From Pseudosulfitobacter pseudonitzschiae (GTDB taxonomy: Bacteria; Pseudomonadota; Alphaproteobacteria; Rhodobacterales; Rhodobacteraceae), in assembly GCF_002222635.1 (NCBI RefSeq), contig NZ_CP022416.1:364096-428095 (forward strand): a stretch of DNA of 64,000 nucleotides, read 5' to 3'. Position numbers and translations under genes: made by a program. The notes beneath the pieces were generated by a model. It worked only from the letters and a program-made list of their open reading frames with translations, did no database searches and was not told the origin of the DNA. Below are positions 17,241-25,911 of the stretch, in pieces. The number at the start of each line of letters is the position of its first letter. The stretch's first letter is position 1.

Positions 17241-18536
17241 ATGGCCAAGAAACCTAGCCCCAAACCGATTGCCATCATGGGATACGCGTTCGTGTTATTC
17301 ACGTTCGGCGTGCTGGGCACTTGGGCGGCCGTCGCCAAGCTCGACAGCGCCGTCTTCGCACCGGGTACGATCTCGCTCGAGGGCAACCGCAAGGTTGTGC
17401 AGCATCTCGAAGGCGGGATCGTGGAAGAGATCCTCGTGAAAGAAGCCGCCTCGGTCGACTTAGGCGATGTCCTGCTGCGTCTCAGCGGGGTCGAGGCGCG
17501 CTCCAATCTTGAGGTCATCAACACCCGGATGAACATGGCTCTGGTCGCCGAGTCCCGGCTCCTAGCTGAGCGCCAGATGGCGGACCGGATCGAGCTGCCG
17601 GAGGAGATCGATCCCGACAACGCTACGAAAGCCGTGCAGGACGTGATTGCGGATCAGAGAGACCGGTTCAAGGCGCGGCGCTCCATCATGAAATCCCGGC
17701 TCGATATCCTCTCCAGCCGGGTCGACCAGACCGAAGAGCAGATCGAGGGGCTGCAGCTTCAGAAATCCGCGCTGGAACGCCGGGTCAAGAATTTCAACAC
17801 CATGATTGAGCGGATGCGCGGCGGCCAAGAAAAGGGCCTGATCCAGACCAATCTCCTGTCGCAACGGGAGGACGAGATGATCCAGATTGAGGCGTCTCTC
17901 GGGCAGGTGATCTCCGAGATCGCGCAGGCCCGCAACGTGATCAACGAGACCGACTTCGAAGCCCTTCAGATCGAGCAGGAATATCGCGAACGCGCCAATA
18001 CCGAGCTCGAGGAAGTCCGCTCCGAGATATCGGAACTCCAGCAACAGAAGATGGTCGCGGTGGATATCCTGCGGCGCACGAACATCCGCGCCCCCGGCTC
18101 CGGCACGATCCAGAACCTCAAGGTTCACACCGTCGGATCGGTGATCAAGGCGGGCGAGGTGCTCATGGAACTGGTGCCCGAGAACGAGGAGCTGATCGTG
18201 AACGCGCGGGTGGCACCGCGCGATATCGACAACGTGTCGCCAGGGCTCGACACCGAGGTCCGCTTCACGGCCTTCCAAACCAAGCTCACTCCGATCATGC
18301 TTGGCAGTGTGCGATCCGTGTCCAATGACGTCATCACGCCCGAGAATCCGCAGGAGATGCCCTATTACCTCGCCCGCATCGAGGTGGACGAAAAAGACAT
18401 CCCCCCGGAGATCAAGGGCCGCCTGAGCGCCGGGATGCCGGCCGATGTCATCATCACCACCGGAGAGCGGACGGTGATGAATTTCATTGCCTCGCCCCTG
18501 CTCGACGCGGTGCGCAAGAGCCTGATCGAGGAGTGA
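17241..18536 (+). CDS. HlyD-family type I secretion periplasmic adaptor
   Basis: This membrane-fusion protein links the ABC exporter to a TolC-like outer-membrane channel; no TolC gene is in the window. An upstream-open frame exists, but ATG 17241, about 10 bases after GAGGA, gives the usual start MAKKPSPKPIAIMGYAFVLF and a 431-residue product. It has one N-terminal membrane helix (residues about 10-32) and a lipoyl-like half-motif GNRKVVQHLEGGIVEEILV. A long coiled coil of about 200 residues follows, then the second lipoyl half with RAPGSGTIQNLKVHTVGSV. The C-terminal TGERTVMNFIASPLLDAVRK is the family's conserved end. It appears intact and lies 73 bases after the ATPase part, so it is probably cotranscribed. 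Confidence 0.93.
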   Translation: MAKKPSPKPIAIMGYAFVLFTFGVLGTWAAVAKLDSAVFAPGTISLEGNRKVVQHLEGGIVEEILVKEAASVDLGDVLLRLSGVEARSNLEVINTRMNMALVAESRLLAERQMADRIELPEEIDPDNATKAVQDVIADQRDRFKARRSIMKSRLDILSSRVDQTEEQIEGLQLQKSALERRVKNFNTMIERMRGGQEKGLIQTNLLSQREDEMIQIEASLGQVISEIAQARNVINETDFEALQIEQEYRERANTELEEVRSEISELQQQKMVAVDILRRTNIRAPGSGTIQNLKVHTVGSVIKAGEVLMELVPENEELIVNARVAPRDIDNVSPGLDTEVRFTAFQTKLTPIMLGSVRSVSNDVITPENPQEMPYYLARIEVDEKDIPPEIKGRLSAGMPADVIITTGERTVMNFIASPLLDAVRKSLIEE

Positions 18537-18890
18537 AGGCTGGCGCAGGCGGCCCCGCTGACGCCTGTGCAGATCCGTGGCAGACCAACCTCGCCGCCGA
18601 GCAAGGTTCCCGTGTGAACGATCAATTCGCGAGCTCCTGCGCGGTGTGCGTGCGGAATGGTACGGCTTTCTCGGAGGTCTGGCAAAGCACGCATGTCATT
18701 TCTTTTTACCTCCCCCGAATCCGATCGATCCGAGCCTCCCCATCTGACTTAGTCCACCGTTATGGTTAGGAAACAGTGGACAAAGAATGGCAAACAAACG
18801 GCACAAGCCCGAAGAAAGCGGCAAACAATGCGCAGACCGTCGGCGGAATAGCATCCTTGAAAAACCCAACATGATAGGTTAAGTGCACTC
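18537..18890. other. Intergenic region with a possible IS3 left-end trace
   Basis: No intact gene is seen. An imperfect 8-bp inverted repeat (GTCCACCG at 18752-18759, CAGTGGAC at 18774-18781) precedes an ATG at 18787 that reads MANKRHKPEE, the usual beginning of IS3-type OrfA, before the resemblance is lost. This may be a small transposase remnant. Confidence 0.35.
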
Positions 18891-19091
18891 ATGGTTGCCA
18901 TTCATCGTGCGCATGGTCTACGCGCCATCATCTTCACGGATGATCACGAGCTAGCCCATGTGCATGTGTTCGGTGACGGGCAAATAAAGATTAATCTGAT
19001 CGGGCTTGACGGGGCTCCAGCTCTTGTGCGGGCGCAAGGCATAAAAGGGAACGATGTGCGCCGGGCCGTGCAGATCGTTCGCGACAAATAG
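18891..19091 (+). CDS. DUF4160-domain protein
   Basis: This 66-residue protein contains FTDDHELAHVHVFGDGQIKI, the DUF4160 core with its HxHV motif, followed by a short helix ending in VRRAVQIVRDK. It is the full usual length for the family. The next gene, 31 bases later, encodes its common partner, a DUF2442 protein. Such pairs have been suggested to be toxin-antitoxin-like; that is not shown here. Confidence 0.78.
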   Translation: MVAIHRAHGLRAIIFTDDHELAHVHVFGDGQIKINLIGLDGAPALVRAQGIKGNDVRRAVQIVRDK

Positions 19092-19122
19092 GAGCAGTTT
19101 CTTGCCAGACAGAGGGAAATCC

Positions 19123-19524
19123 ATGGTTGAACTGACTGGTGCTGAAATCGACACCGCCATTCAGCGTGGGAACATCGCGCAACAGGCCGAGCCACGCGCG
19201 GAATCCGCGCGCTATGACAAGCGAAACAGCCGCGTCATCGTCGATCTGAAAAATGGTTGTATCTTTGCCTTTCCACCTTGCCTGGCGCAAGGGCTGGAAA
19301 CCGCAACCGATGAAGAACTCGCCGCGGTCGAAATCCTCGGCGCGGGTTACGGCCTGCATTGGGAAGCCCTCGATGTGGACCTTTCCGTGCCCGGCTTGCT
19401 GGCGGGGCTGTTCGGCACCAAGGCTTACATGGCTCGCCGGGCCGGACAAGCTACGTCCCCGGCAAAAGCGGCGGCAGCTCGTGAGAATGGTCGCAAGGGG
19501 GGCAGGCCGCGGAAGCAGGCCTGA
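19123..19524 (+). CDS. DUF2442-domain protein with basic C-terminal tail
   Basis: This protein has 133 residues from ATG 19123, just after AGAGGGAAA. The core SARYDKRNSRVIVDLKNGCI, FAFPPCLAQGLETATDEEL and the final LHWEALDVDLSVPGLLAGLFG match DUF2442. The C-terminal ARENGRKGGRPRKQA is a basic AT-hook-like tail suited to DNA or RNA contact. That fits an antitoxin or regulator role beside the DUF4160 protein. The two genes form an apparent two-gene operon. Confidence 0.78.
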   Translation: MVELTGAEIDTAIQRGNIAQQAEPRAESARYDKRNSRVIVDLKNGCIFAFPPCLAQGLETATDEELAAVEILGAGYGLHWEALDVDLSVPGLLAGLFGTKAYMARRAGQATSPAKAAAARENGRKGGRPRKQA

Positions 19525-19579
19525 TCACCGCCGCCAGCCCGTAATCATGCCCCCTGTCCCGGCGGGCATGAACTTCGCG

Positions 19580-20848
19580 CTAAAGGCAGGGTGATTCGGG
19601 CGCGCGCGGGTCCAGCGCGGCGAGATCCCTGACCCATTGCACCTGGCGCGGCAGGCAGATGCTGTGCAGATCGTAGTTGCGTACAACGTGGCGGCGCGCG
19701 GCCTTGCCCAGCCGTTCGCGCATCCCAGGGTCGTCGAGCAGCATCGAGACTTCATCGACAATCGCGTCGCCGTCGAAGAAATCGACGAGGCGGCCGGTCT
19801 CATCGTGGGTGATCAGTTCTTTGACCGGGGCGGTGTCGCTGGCCACGATGGCACCTTCGACGCTCATCGTCTCGAACAGCGACCAGGAGAGCACGAAGGG
19901 ATAGGTCAGGTAGACATGCACTCGGCTGAGCTGCAGCAGGGTCACGAACTGGTCATAGGGGATGCGGCCAAGGAAGTGGACGCGGGCCCAGTCGTCATCG
20001 GGGATCTGACTGCGCACCTCGTCGATGAAGATCCGTTTCCACGTCATACCCTTGGGTGGACAGGCGCCATAGCTCACCTCGTCGCCGCCCACGATCAGCA
20101 CATGCGCCCGGGACCGTTCGCGTAACAGGCGCGGCAGGGCGCGCATGAAGACGTGATAGCCGCGATAGGGTTCGAGGTTGCGATTGACGAAGGTGATCAC
20201 CTCATCCTCGCGCGAGAGGGTCCGGCCGCTCTTGAACGACAGGGACGCGGTGTCATCCGGCACGAGGCGGGCCGTGTCGATGCCGTCGAACCCCACGGTG
20301 ATGCGGTCGCGAAAGGCGGCGGAAAATGTGTCGGCCTGGAACCGGGTCGGGCTAAGGCCCGCGTCGGCGATGGCGAAATGCATGTGGTTGTTGAGGTTCT
20401 TCATCCGCAAGCGCAGCGCGTTGGTCAGATCGGGTGGGCCGTCGAATTCGGGGTCAAAGCCGGTATGCGGATAATCGGGGCGGTAATAAAGCTCGCAATA
20501 GATGCCGATGCGCGCATCGGGCCAGACATCGCGCAGGAACAGCGATTCACCCCAGCCGGGATGGGCGATGATGACATCAGGGGTGAAGCCCTGATCGCGC
20601 AGCGCGCAGGCGGCGTGATAGCAGCTTTCGGCGCGGGTGACCTTGGAGTTGAAATCAACCAGCCAGGGGTGCAGCGCCTGCCCGGGGTCGCGGTTGATCG
20701 TATAGGGCAGCAGGGTCACGCCGTTCCATTTCTGCACCTCCTTGACCCGTAGCGTCAGGGCCGCCACCTTGTGCCCCCCGGCGGCCAGCACGGGGGCGAG
20801 ATGCTGGAACTGGCCGGGGAAATTCTGGTGGATGAAGAGAAATTGCAT
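19580..20848 (-). CDS. GT4-like glycosyltransferase
   Basis: This 422-residue GT-B fold enzyme begins MQFLFIHQNFPGQFQHLAP, the typical N-terminus of a subfamily of group-4-like transferases. It carries DVIIAHPGWGESLFLRDVWP, later TFVNRNLEPYRGYHVFMRAL, and ends with VLSWSLFETMSVEGAIVASD. In that last segment E and E lie eight residues apart, like the EX7E nucleotide-sugar contact. It transfers an unknown sugar from a nucleotide donor, probably in the cytoplasm. It converges with the DUF4160/DUF2442 pair, and its upstream side borders a decayed plasmid replication gene. Confidence 0.85.
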   Translation of the reverse strand: MQFLFIHQNFPGQFQHLAPVLAAGGHKVAALTLRVKEVQKWNGVTLLPYTINRDPGQALHPWLVDFNSKVTRAESCYHAACALRDQGFTPDVIIAHPGWGESLFLRDVWPDARIGIYCELYYRPDYPHTGFDPEFDGPPDLTNALRLRMKNLNNHMHFAIADAGLSPTRFQADTFSAAFRDRITVGFDGIDTARLVPDDTASLSFKSGRTLSREDEVITFVNRNLEPYRGYHVFMRALPRLLRERSRAHVLIVGGDEVSYGACPPKGMTWKRIFIDEVRSQIPDDDWARVHFLGRIPYDQFVTLLQLSRVHVYLTYPFVLSWSLFETMSVEGAIVASDTAPVKELITHDETGRLVDFFDGDAIVDEVSMLLDDPGMRERLGKAARRHVVRNYDLHSICLPRQVQWVRDLAALDPRAPESPCL

Positions 20849-20968
20849 GCGGGGTCCGGTCTTGATCCGTGTCCGAACTCTTTAGCGTCTGGGCGGCAGG
20901 CTGCAAAGCCCAATCTGCGCGGGCCAGGTGAAGCTGAGGTCATGAAGCCATTTGAAGTATTTAGTCCC

Positions 20969-21750
20969 CTAAGGCTTGCCACGTTTCTCAAAGCCTTCTT
21001 GCAGAACCCCATGAAGGCGGCGCTGGGATTTCGGAGGGCTCTGCCATCCATTCCCGCCATTCTTGTTCGAGGACATACACATCTCATCCCGGCGCGACGG
21101 TCCGCGCGTCGTGGTAGGCTTCCGGACCGAGTCGGATGTATGAAGGGTCGGAAGAGGCGCTTCCGGATTGATCGCTACGGCGGTTGGTGAAAATCGCCAT
21201 ATCATCTTCCACCTTCACAGCGTAGTCAGGCATGTGGACATGTTATTCCTCCTGGCGTACGATATTCATAACCAGACGGCGAAACTCCTTTTCTGTGGAA
21301 CAGGGGCGGCACTTGGCTTGTGACTTTGCCAGTCCAATCTTCCATTCTTTCTTTGCCCCGCAATTCTTTCGAGCAAGTTCATAGATACGCCGCTCCAATG
21401 GTTTGCGTAGCGGAAATAGTCACGGTGCAGGGTCAGAACTTCACGATGCCGGATGGCATTGAACACCCAATCTGAGAGCCTGATCTCCACTTCCTGCATC
21501 CGTCCGTCGCGTGCCTCACGAACGATCCTGAACAGGTCAATCAGCCCAAAGCCATCGAACATTTCCGTGCCACCAGTGATAAGATTGGTCGTGATCATCG
21601 TGCTCTGAAGGCGCTCCAGGGCGGCCCTGAGTTGTTCATACCTGCACCCATCCGTTCCTCGATTTGTCGCTTTCAACAGGTCATATGCCCTGAAGCGAAT
21701 AGTCGGACCGACCTCCCATTCCTCATTCAGAGCGGCGATGCATTGGCTGA
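20969..21750 (-). pseudogene. repA: Plasmid replication initiator RepA (RPA-type), decayed
   Basis: Reading right to left on the minus strand, the protein begins abruptly at NEEWEVGPTIRFRAYDLLKA and runs through RYEQLRAALERLQSTMITTN and EIRLSDWVFNAIRHREVLTL. A frameshift near 21405 then moves to a frame with RKPLERRIYELARKNCGAKK and STEKEFRRLVMNIVRQEE. A stop follows, then MPDYAVKVEDDMAIFTNRR and DVYVLEQEWREWMAEP. A further shift leads to FMGFC and GFEKRGKP at 20969. The series matches plasmid replication initiator protein A. The N-terminal third is missing, and at least two frameshifts and two stops make it dead. Confidence 0.85.
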
Positions 21751-21754
21751 AAGG

Positions 21755-22090
21755 GGACCGTTTGGTCGGTTTCGCCGCCTGTGCGGCCCTAGGGGCGTCC
21801 TGAGCGCCGTTCAGGGTTGTAGCGGGGAAGGTGGCGATGTCCTGGAGCGCTTGGGAGACGAGCGGGCGTAGGCGTCCAGCCAGTTGGGCGGCAGCACGAG
21901 GAATATCGAGACGGTTTGCTGTTGCAGCTCCGCGAAATGGAAGTCCGACCGGGAGATCACGTTGGCGATGCGCGGGCTGTCGAAAAAATGGGTGCGACGC
22001 TGCGCGTTCGACAGGACCGAGGCCGCTTCCCGGTCCGCCTTGCCGAGAAACTGGTTGGCGGCGCGGGCAACCAGCCCGCCCGCCGCAAGG
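21755..22090 (-). pseudogene. traG: Conjugal transfer coupling protein TraG/VirD4, internal fragment
   Basis: The minus strand reads LLAAGGLVARAANQFLGKAD, REAASVLSNAQRRTHFFDSP and VSIFLVLPPNWLDAYAR, a region well known from TraG/VirD4-type coupling ATPases. A short deletion near 21862 shifts the frame, after which LVSQALQDIA continues. Both ends are missing: the right end meets an IS481 fragment and the left end meets the repA relic. It is an inactive plasmid-transfer remnant. Confidence 0.8.
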
Positions 22091-22098
22091 AGATGTTC

Positions 22099-22275
22099 AT
22101 GAACAAAGATCACCGCGAGATCCAACGCAAGTTGCGGATACTGCGATATGTCGAAGAGATCGGCCATGTTGCCAAAACCTGCCGCTATTTTGGGATCGGT
22201 CGCGCCAGTTTTTACCGTTGGCGCAAAGCCTATGCAGAACGCGGCGAAACAGGACTGATCAATGCACTGTCTGAC
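22099..22275 (+). pseudogene. IS481-type transposase, N-terminal helix-turn-helix fragment
   Basis: About 56 codons from ATG 22099 read MNKDHREIQRKLRILRYVEE and HVAKTCRYFGIGRASFYRWR, the start of an IS481-like transposase with its helix-turn-helix. Similarity ends at GETGLINA. The catalytic DDE part is absent, so this is a fragment. Confidence 0.78.
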
Positions 22276-22497
22276 GTCAGCACCTTTGGGACAAATTTAA
22301 TTTGCTGATCAGGTTGCCCCATCAAGAGGCTTGCGTGTAAGAAGACCTACATTTGACCATTTCGAAGGCTTGCTGACTTGCCACCTTCTTCCAAATTTTC
22401 CCAGGTTCAGGTCGTGCGGCCTTCCGGCTCAGAGCGCTTGGAGACCGGCGCCCCAGACGGTGTCTCGAAGCAAGCCCCACGCCCGAAAGGGGACAGC

Positions 22498-23490
22498 GTG
22501 TCCGTTCTCAAGCGCCTCGAACGATATATCTCTGCCTTCTTCAAGCTCGGCCGCATCGAACGCATCGCCAAGCAGGCTAATCATGTGGCGCAACAAAATG
22601 CGGACAAGATCGCAGCCTTTTCACAAGATCTGAGGACCGCCATCAGGGAGCAGACCGCGTGGATGGAAGGCCGGTTGGCCGAGCATTCCCTGCACGACAA
22701 CGAGCTGTCGCGCCGCCTCGACAGGATCATGTTGAACCGTGCCCCGCTTGTCGCCGAGGGCCAACCCAAGGTATCCGACGGCAATCCTGGCGAAATATCC
22801 GAAGGGTTCGCGCTTTTTCTCGACACCTTCTACAACCGTCTCGAGAACCGGTTTCGCGGCAGCCAGAAGGATATCCTGAACCGGCTCGCGGTGTACCAGC
22901 CCGATGTCGAGGCCGCGGCGATCCGGACCGGCGGGAAGCCGGCGCTGGATCTCGGGTGCGGGCGCGGCGAATGGCTGGAACTCATGCGCCGGCTGGGCAT
23001 CCCCGCCTCGGGCGTCGATCTGAACGCGGCGCAGATCGCCGAGGCGCGGGAAGCCGGCCTCGCCGTCGAGGAGCTGGACGCACTGGCGGCCCTGGAGAAG
23101 GCCGAGGATGACAGCCTGTCGGTGATCAGCGCGCATCACCTTATCGAGCACATCCCGTTCCGGGACGTGGCCTGGATCGCACGGGAGGCGCTGCGCGTCC
23201 TGGCACCGGGCGGGCTGCTCATCTTCGAGACACCCAATCCGCGGAACGTGCTGGTGGGCGCGACCTCGTTTCACAACGATCCCACGCATCTGCGCCCGCT
23301 GACCGACCCGGCGCTCGGCGTGCTGTTCGAGACCGCGGGGTTTCATCCGGTGGAAACCCGCTTCCTGCATCCGCACGAGCGGCTGGACGAGTTCCTCGAC
23401 CGACCGGGATTCGACCCGGAGCTGGCGCATCTTCTTTTCGGACCGCAGGACCTGGCCATGCTCGGGCAGAAGCCGCGAGAGAGCGCCTGA
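22498..23490 (+). CDS. Class I SAM-dependent methyltransferase with N-terminal coiled region
   Basis: The frame is open from 22378, but GTG 22498 follows GAAAGGGGA and starts a natural N-terminus (MSVLKRLERYISAFFKL), giving 330 residues. Residues 1 to about 110 are helical and charged. The SAM-binding motif ALDLGCGRGEW lies near residues 150-160, with acidic loop GVDLN and post-motif AHHLIEHIPF. Such proteins with FLDTFYNRLENRFRG before the Rossmann fold are found in O-antigen or surface-glycan clusters, where they may methylate or cap sugar chains. The stop is followed directly by the next gene's ATG, so the two are coupled. Confidence 0.83.
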   Translation: MSVLKRLERYISAFFKLGRIERIAKQANHVAQQNADKIAAFSQDLRTAIREQTAWMEGRLAEHSLHDNELSRRLDRIMLNRAPLVAEGQPKVSDGNPGEISEGFALFLDTFYNRLENRFRGSQKDILNRLAVYQPDVEAAAIRTGGKPALDLGCGRGEWLELMRRLGIPASGVDLNAAQIAEAREAGLAVEELDALAALEKAEDDSLSVISAHHLIEHIPFRDVAWIAREALRVLAPGGLLIFETPNPRNVLVGATSFHNDPTHLRPLTDPALGVLFETAGFHPVETRFLHPHERLDEFLDRPGFDPELAHLLFGPQDLAMLGQKPRESA

Positions 23491-25908
23491 ATGCGGATCG
23501 GCCTTCTCCAGACCCAGGTCCCCTTCGTGACCGGCGGTGCCGAGCGCCACAGCGCCAACCTGCGCGCGGCCCTACGGGAGCACGGCCATGAGGTGGCCGA
23601 GATCACCCTGCCCTTCAAATGGTATCCCAGCGAAACGCTCGTCGACAGCGTCCTTGCCGCGCGGCTCACAGACCTCTCCGAGACCGAGGGTGTGCCGACG
23701 GACCTCACCATCGGCCTGCGGTTCCCGGCCTATCTCGCCCGTCATCCCAACAAGGTCTTCTGGATCATCCATCAGTTCAGGCAGGCCTATGACCAGTGGG
23801 ACACGGGCGTTTCGGAGCTGCTCGAGGACCCGGAGGGGGAGGCCATCCGCCATCTCGTGCGCGCCGAGGATCGCATGGCGTTCGCCGAGACGGCGCACCC
23901 CGTCTACGCCAATTCCGTGACGGTCGCGCAAAGACTGCAGACCTATCTCGGGCAGAAGGCGACGCCGCTCTATCACCCGCCGCCCAAGGCCGGGCTTCTG
24001 TCACAGGGGCCTTTCGGGGATTATCTGTTCGCCCCGGGGCGCTTGAACCCGTCGAAGCGCCCTGAGCTCCTGTTGCAGGCACTGGCGCGCACGGCCCCGC
24101 CCCTGCGGCTGGTCATCGCCGGCGTGGCCGGGAACCCAGGTTACCTGGAAAGACTGAAGACCATGGCCGACGATCTCGGCGTGGCCGGTCGCGTCGAATG
24201 GCTGGGCGGGATCGACGATGACACCATGCGCATGACCTATGCCAATGCGCGCGCGGTGGTGTTCGTGCCACAGGACGAGGATTATGGCTACATCACGCTC
24301 GAGGCCATGCTGTCGGGCAAGCCCGTCATCACCACCGAGGATGCCGGCGGCCCGCTTGAATTCGTGACCAACAGAACGCATGGACTGGTTTGCGCCCCCT
24401 CGCCCGCCGCGCTCGCGACGAGCTTCGAGACCGTGATGCAGGACAAACGGCTGGCTGAGCGTATGGGGGCCGCCGGACACGAGAAATACCACAAGCTCAA
24501 TATCAGCTGGGATCATGTGGTCGAGACGTTGACCGGCCAGTCCCGCCCGCGGGATGCGCTGCGCCCGGGCCAGGCCACGCGTCGCCACGAAAACCATTCC
24601 CGGACCGCGAAGACATCCAGCCTCCAGGACGAGGTCGTTGCGACGCTTCGGCGCGCGATCGCGCCCTCGGCCCCGGCACGGGTCAGCCTGCCCTTCCGGT
24701 CCATCTCGGATGTCTTCGCAGCCTATGATTTTGAGACCCTGCCGCCTGCGCCCGATGGCGGACAGACCGTCACCATCGATCCCGGGATCGAGGATTATCT
24801 GGGCACGCACTGGACACGCTTCCTGACCACCCTCGACCTGGTGGCCGATCTTGCGCCCGGCTCGGTCCTGAATATCGGCACCTACCCGCCCCTCGCCTTC
24901 GAGGCGATGGTGGTGAACGCGTTTCCGGATGTCGATCTGCAGGGGCTGTGCCTGGGGCCGCATATCTACAGCCAACATGTGCGGGGTCGGGACAGCCGCT
25001 TTCCCGATTTCGATATCCGTCTCGACGCGGCCAACATAGAACGCGATTCCCTACCTTATGCCTCGGAGAGTTTCGACCTCGTGATGGGGATGGAGATTTT
25101 CGAGCACCTCGTAACCGATCCCTATTTCTTCCTGTCCGAAGCTTGCCGCGTCCTCAGGCCGGGTGGCCATCTCCTGCTGTCCACACCGAATGTTGCGAGC
25201 CATCGCGGGGTCTGGAAGACACTGAACGGGCAGGCCCCCTATTCGTTCGGCCTCTTTGTACCGAGCGACGGGGCATACGGGCGCCACAACCGCGAATACG
25301 CCCCCCGCGAAGTCGAGCGGCTGGCGGCGGCTGCGGGGTTCGAGGCCCGCGTCCTGAAGACCGTGGATGTCTACGATGACCGGATCGACCCCGGAACGGC
25401 GGAGCTGCTGCACGGCCGGGGCGACGATCTGACGTTGCGCGGCGAGACCATTTTCTTCGTGGGCAAGAAGACCGGGGCGCCCAGAGGTGTGCCCGAGGGG
25501 TTCTATCATGGCGATCCGGAACGCATGTCCGGCGCGCTGCGGGTGGCTTCGCACGAAGAGCGGACAGGGCTTGTCCGTGTCGAGGTGACGAATAGCAGCC
25601 GACGCTGGTGGCCGGTTCGGGAAAGGCACGCCACCTGCTTGCTGGCCGAATGGGCCGATCCGGACGGCATCCTGCGCCACACCAATATCCTGCTGCCCCT
25701 GGAGGACGCCCTGGGGCCGGGGGACAGCCACACTGTCACCCTGCGCCTCGACGCGGCCGGAACCGGCAAAACAAAGCCACGGGGAACCCTCTGGCTCGAA
25801 CTGTTCCAGAAGGGAGTGGGGCGGTTGTCGGGAACGGGGCGGGCCAATGGCATCACCCTGCCCTGCTCCGAGGACGCCTTCGTCCGGCTGGTCCGCCGGA
25901 GCACCTGA
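23491..25908 (+). CDS. Three-part fusion: GT4 glycosyltransferase, methyltransferase, C-terminal beta domain
   Basis: This 805-residue protein starts at ATG 23491, abutting the upstream stop. Residues 1-350 are a GT4 glycosyltransferase: GGAERHSANLRAALREHGHE, FAPGRLNPSKRPELLLQALA, and a donor-site region EDYGYITLEAMLSGKPVI with the E-X7-E spacing. A linker runs to about 390. Residues 430-660 form a class I methyltransferase with SVLNIGTYPPLAFEA as a weak glycine-poor SAM motif and LVMGMEIFEHL, VLRPGGHLLLSTPN as clear later motifs. From about 680 to the end is a beta-rich domain (LVRVEVTNSSRRWWPV) resembling carbohydrate-recognition tails of O-antigen transporters. It likely adds and caps a sugar in one polypeptide. 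Confidence 0.82.
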   Translation: MRIGLLQTQVPFVTGGAERHSANLRAALREHGHEVAEITLPFKWYPSETLVDSVLAARLTDLSETEGVPTDLTIGLRFPAYLARHPNKVFWIIHQFRQAYDQWDTGVSELLEDPEGEAIRHLVRAEDRMAFAETAHPVYANSVTVAQRLQTYLGQKATPLYHPPPKAGLLSQGPFGDYLFAPGRLNPSKRPELLLQALARTAPPLRLVIAGVAGNPGYLERLKTMADDLGVAGRVEWLGGIDDDTMRMTYANARAVVFVPQDEDYGYITLEAMLSGKPVITTEDAGGPLEFVTNRTHGLVCAPSPAALATSFETVMQDKRLAERMGAAGHEKYHKLNISWDHVVETLTGQSRPRDALRPGQATRRHENHSRTAKTSSLQDEVVATLRRAIAPSAPARVSLPFRSISDVFAAYDFETLPPAPDGGQTVTIDPGIEDYLGTHWTRFLTTLDLVADLAPGSVLNIGTYPPLAFEAMVVNAFPDVDLQGLCLGPHIYSQHVRGRDSRFPDFDIRLDAANIERDSLPYASESFDLVMGMEIFEHLVTDPYFFLSEACRVLRPGGHLLLSTPNVASHRGVWKTLNGQAPYSFGLFVPSDGAYGRHNREYAPREVERLAAAAGFEARVLKTVDVYDDRIDPGTAELLHGRGDDLTLRGETIFFVGKKTGAPRGVPEGFYHGDPERMSGALRVASHEERTGLVRVEVTNSSRRWWPVRERHATCLLAEWADPDGILRHTNILLPLEDALGPGDSHTVTLRLDAAGTGKTKPRGTLWLELFQKGVGRLSGTGRANGITLPCSEDAFVRLVRRST

Positions 25909-25911
25909 CCC

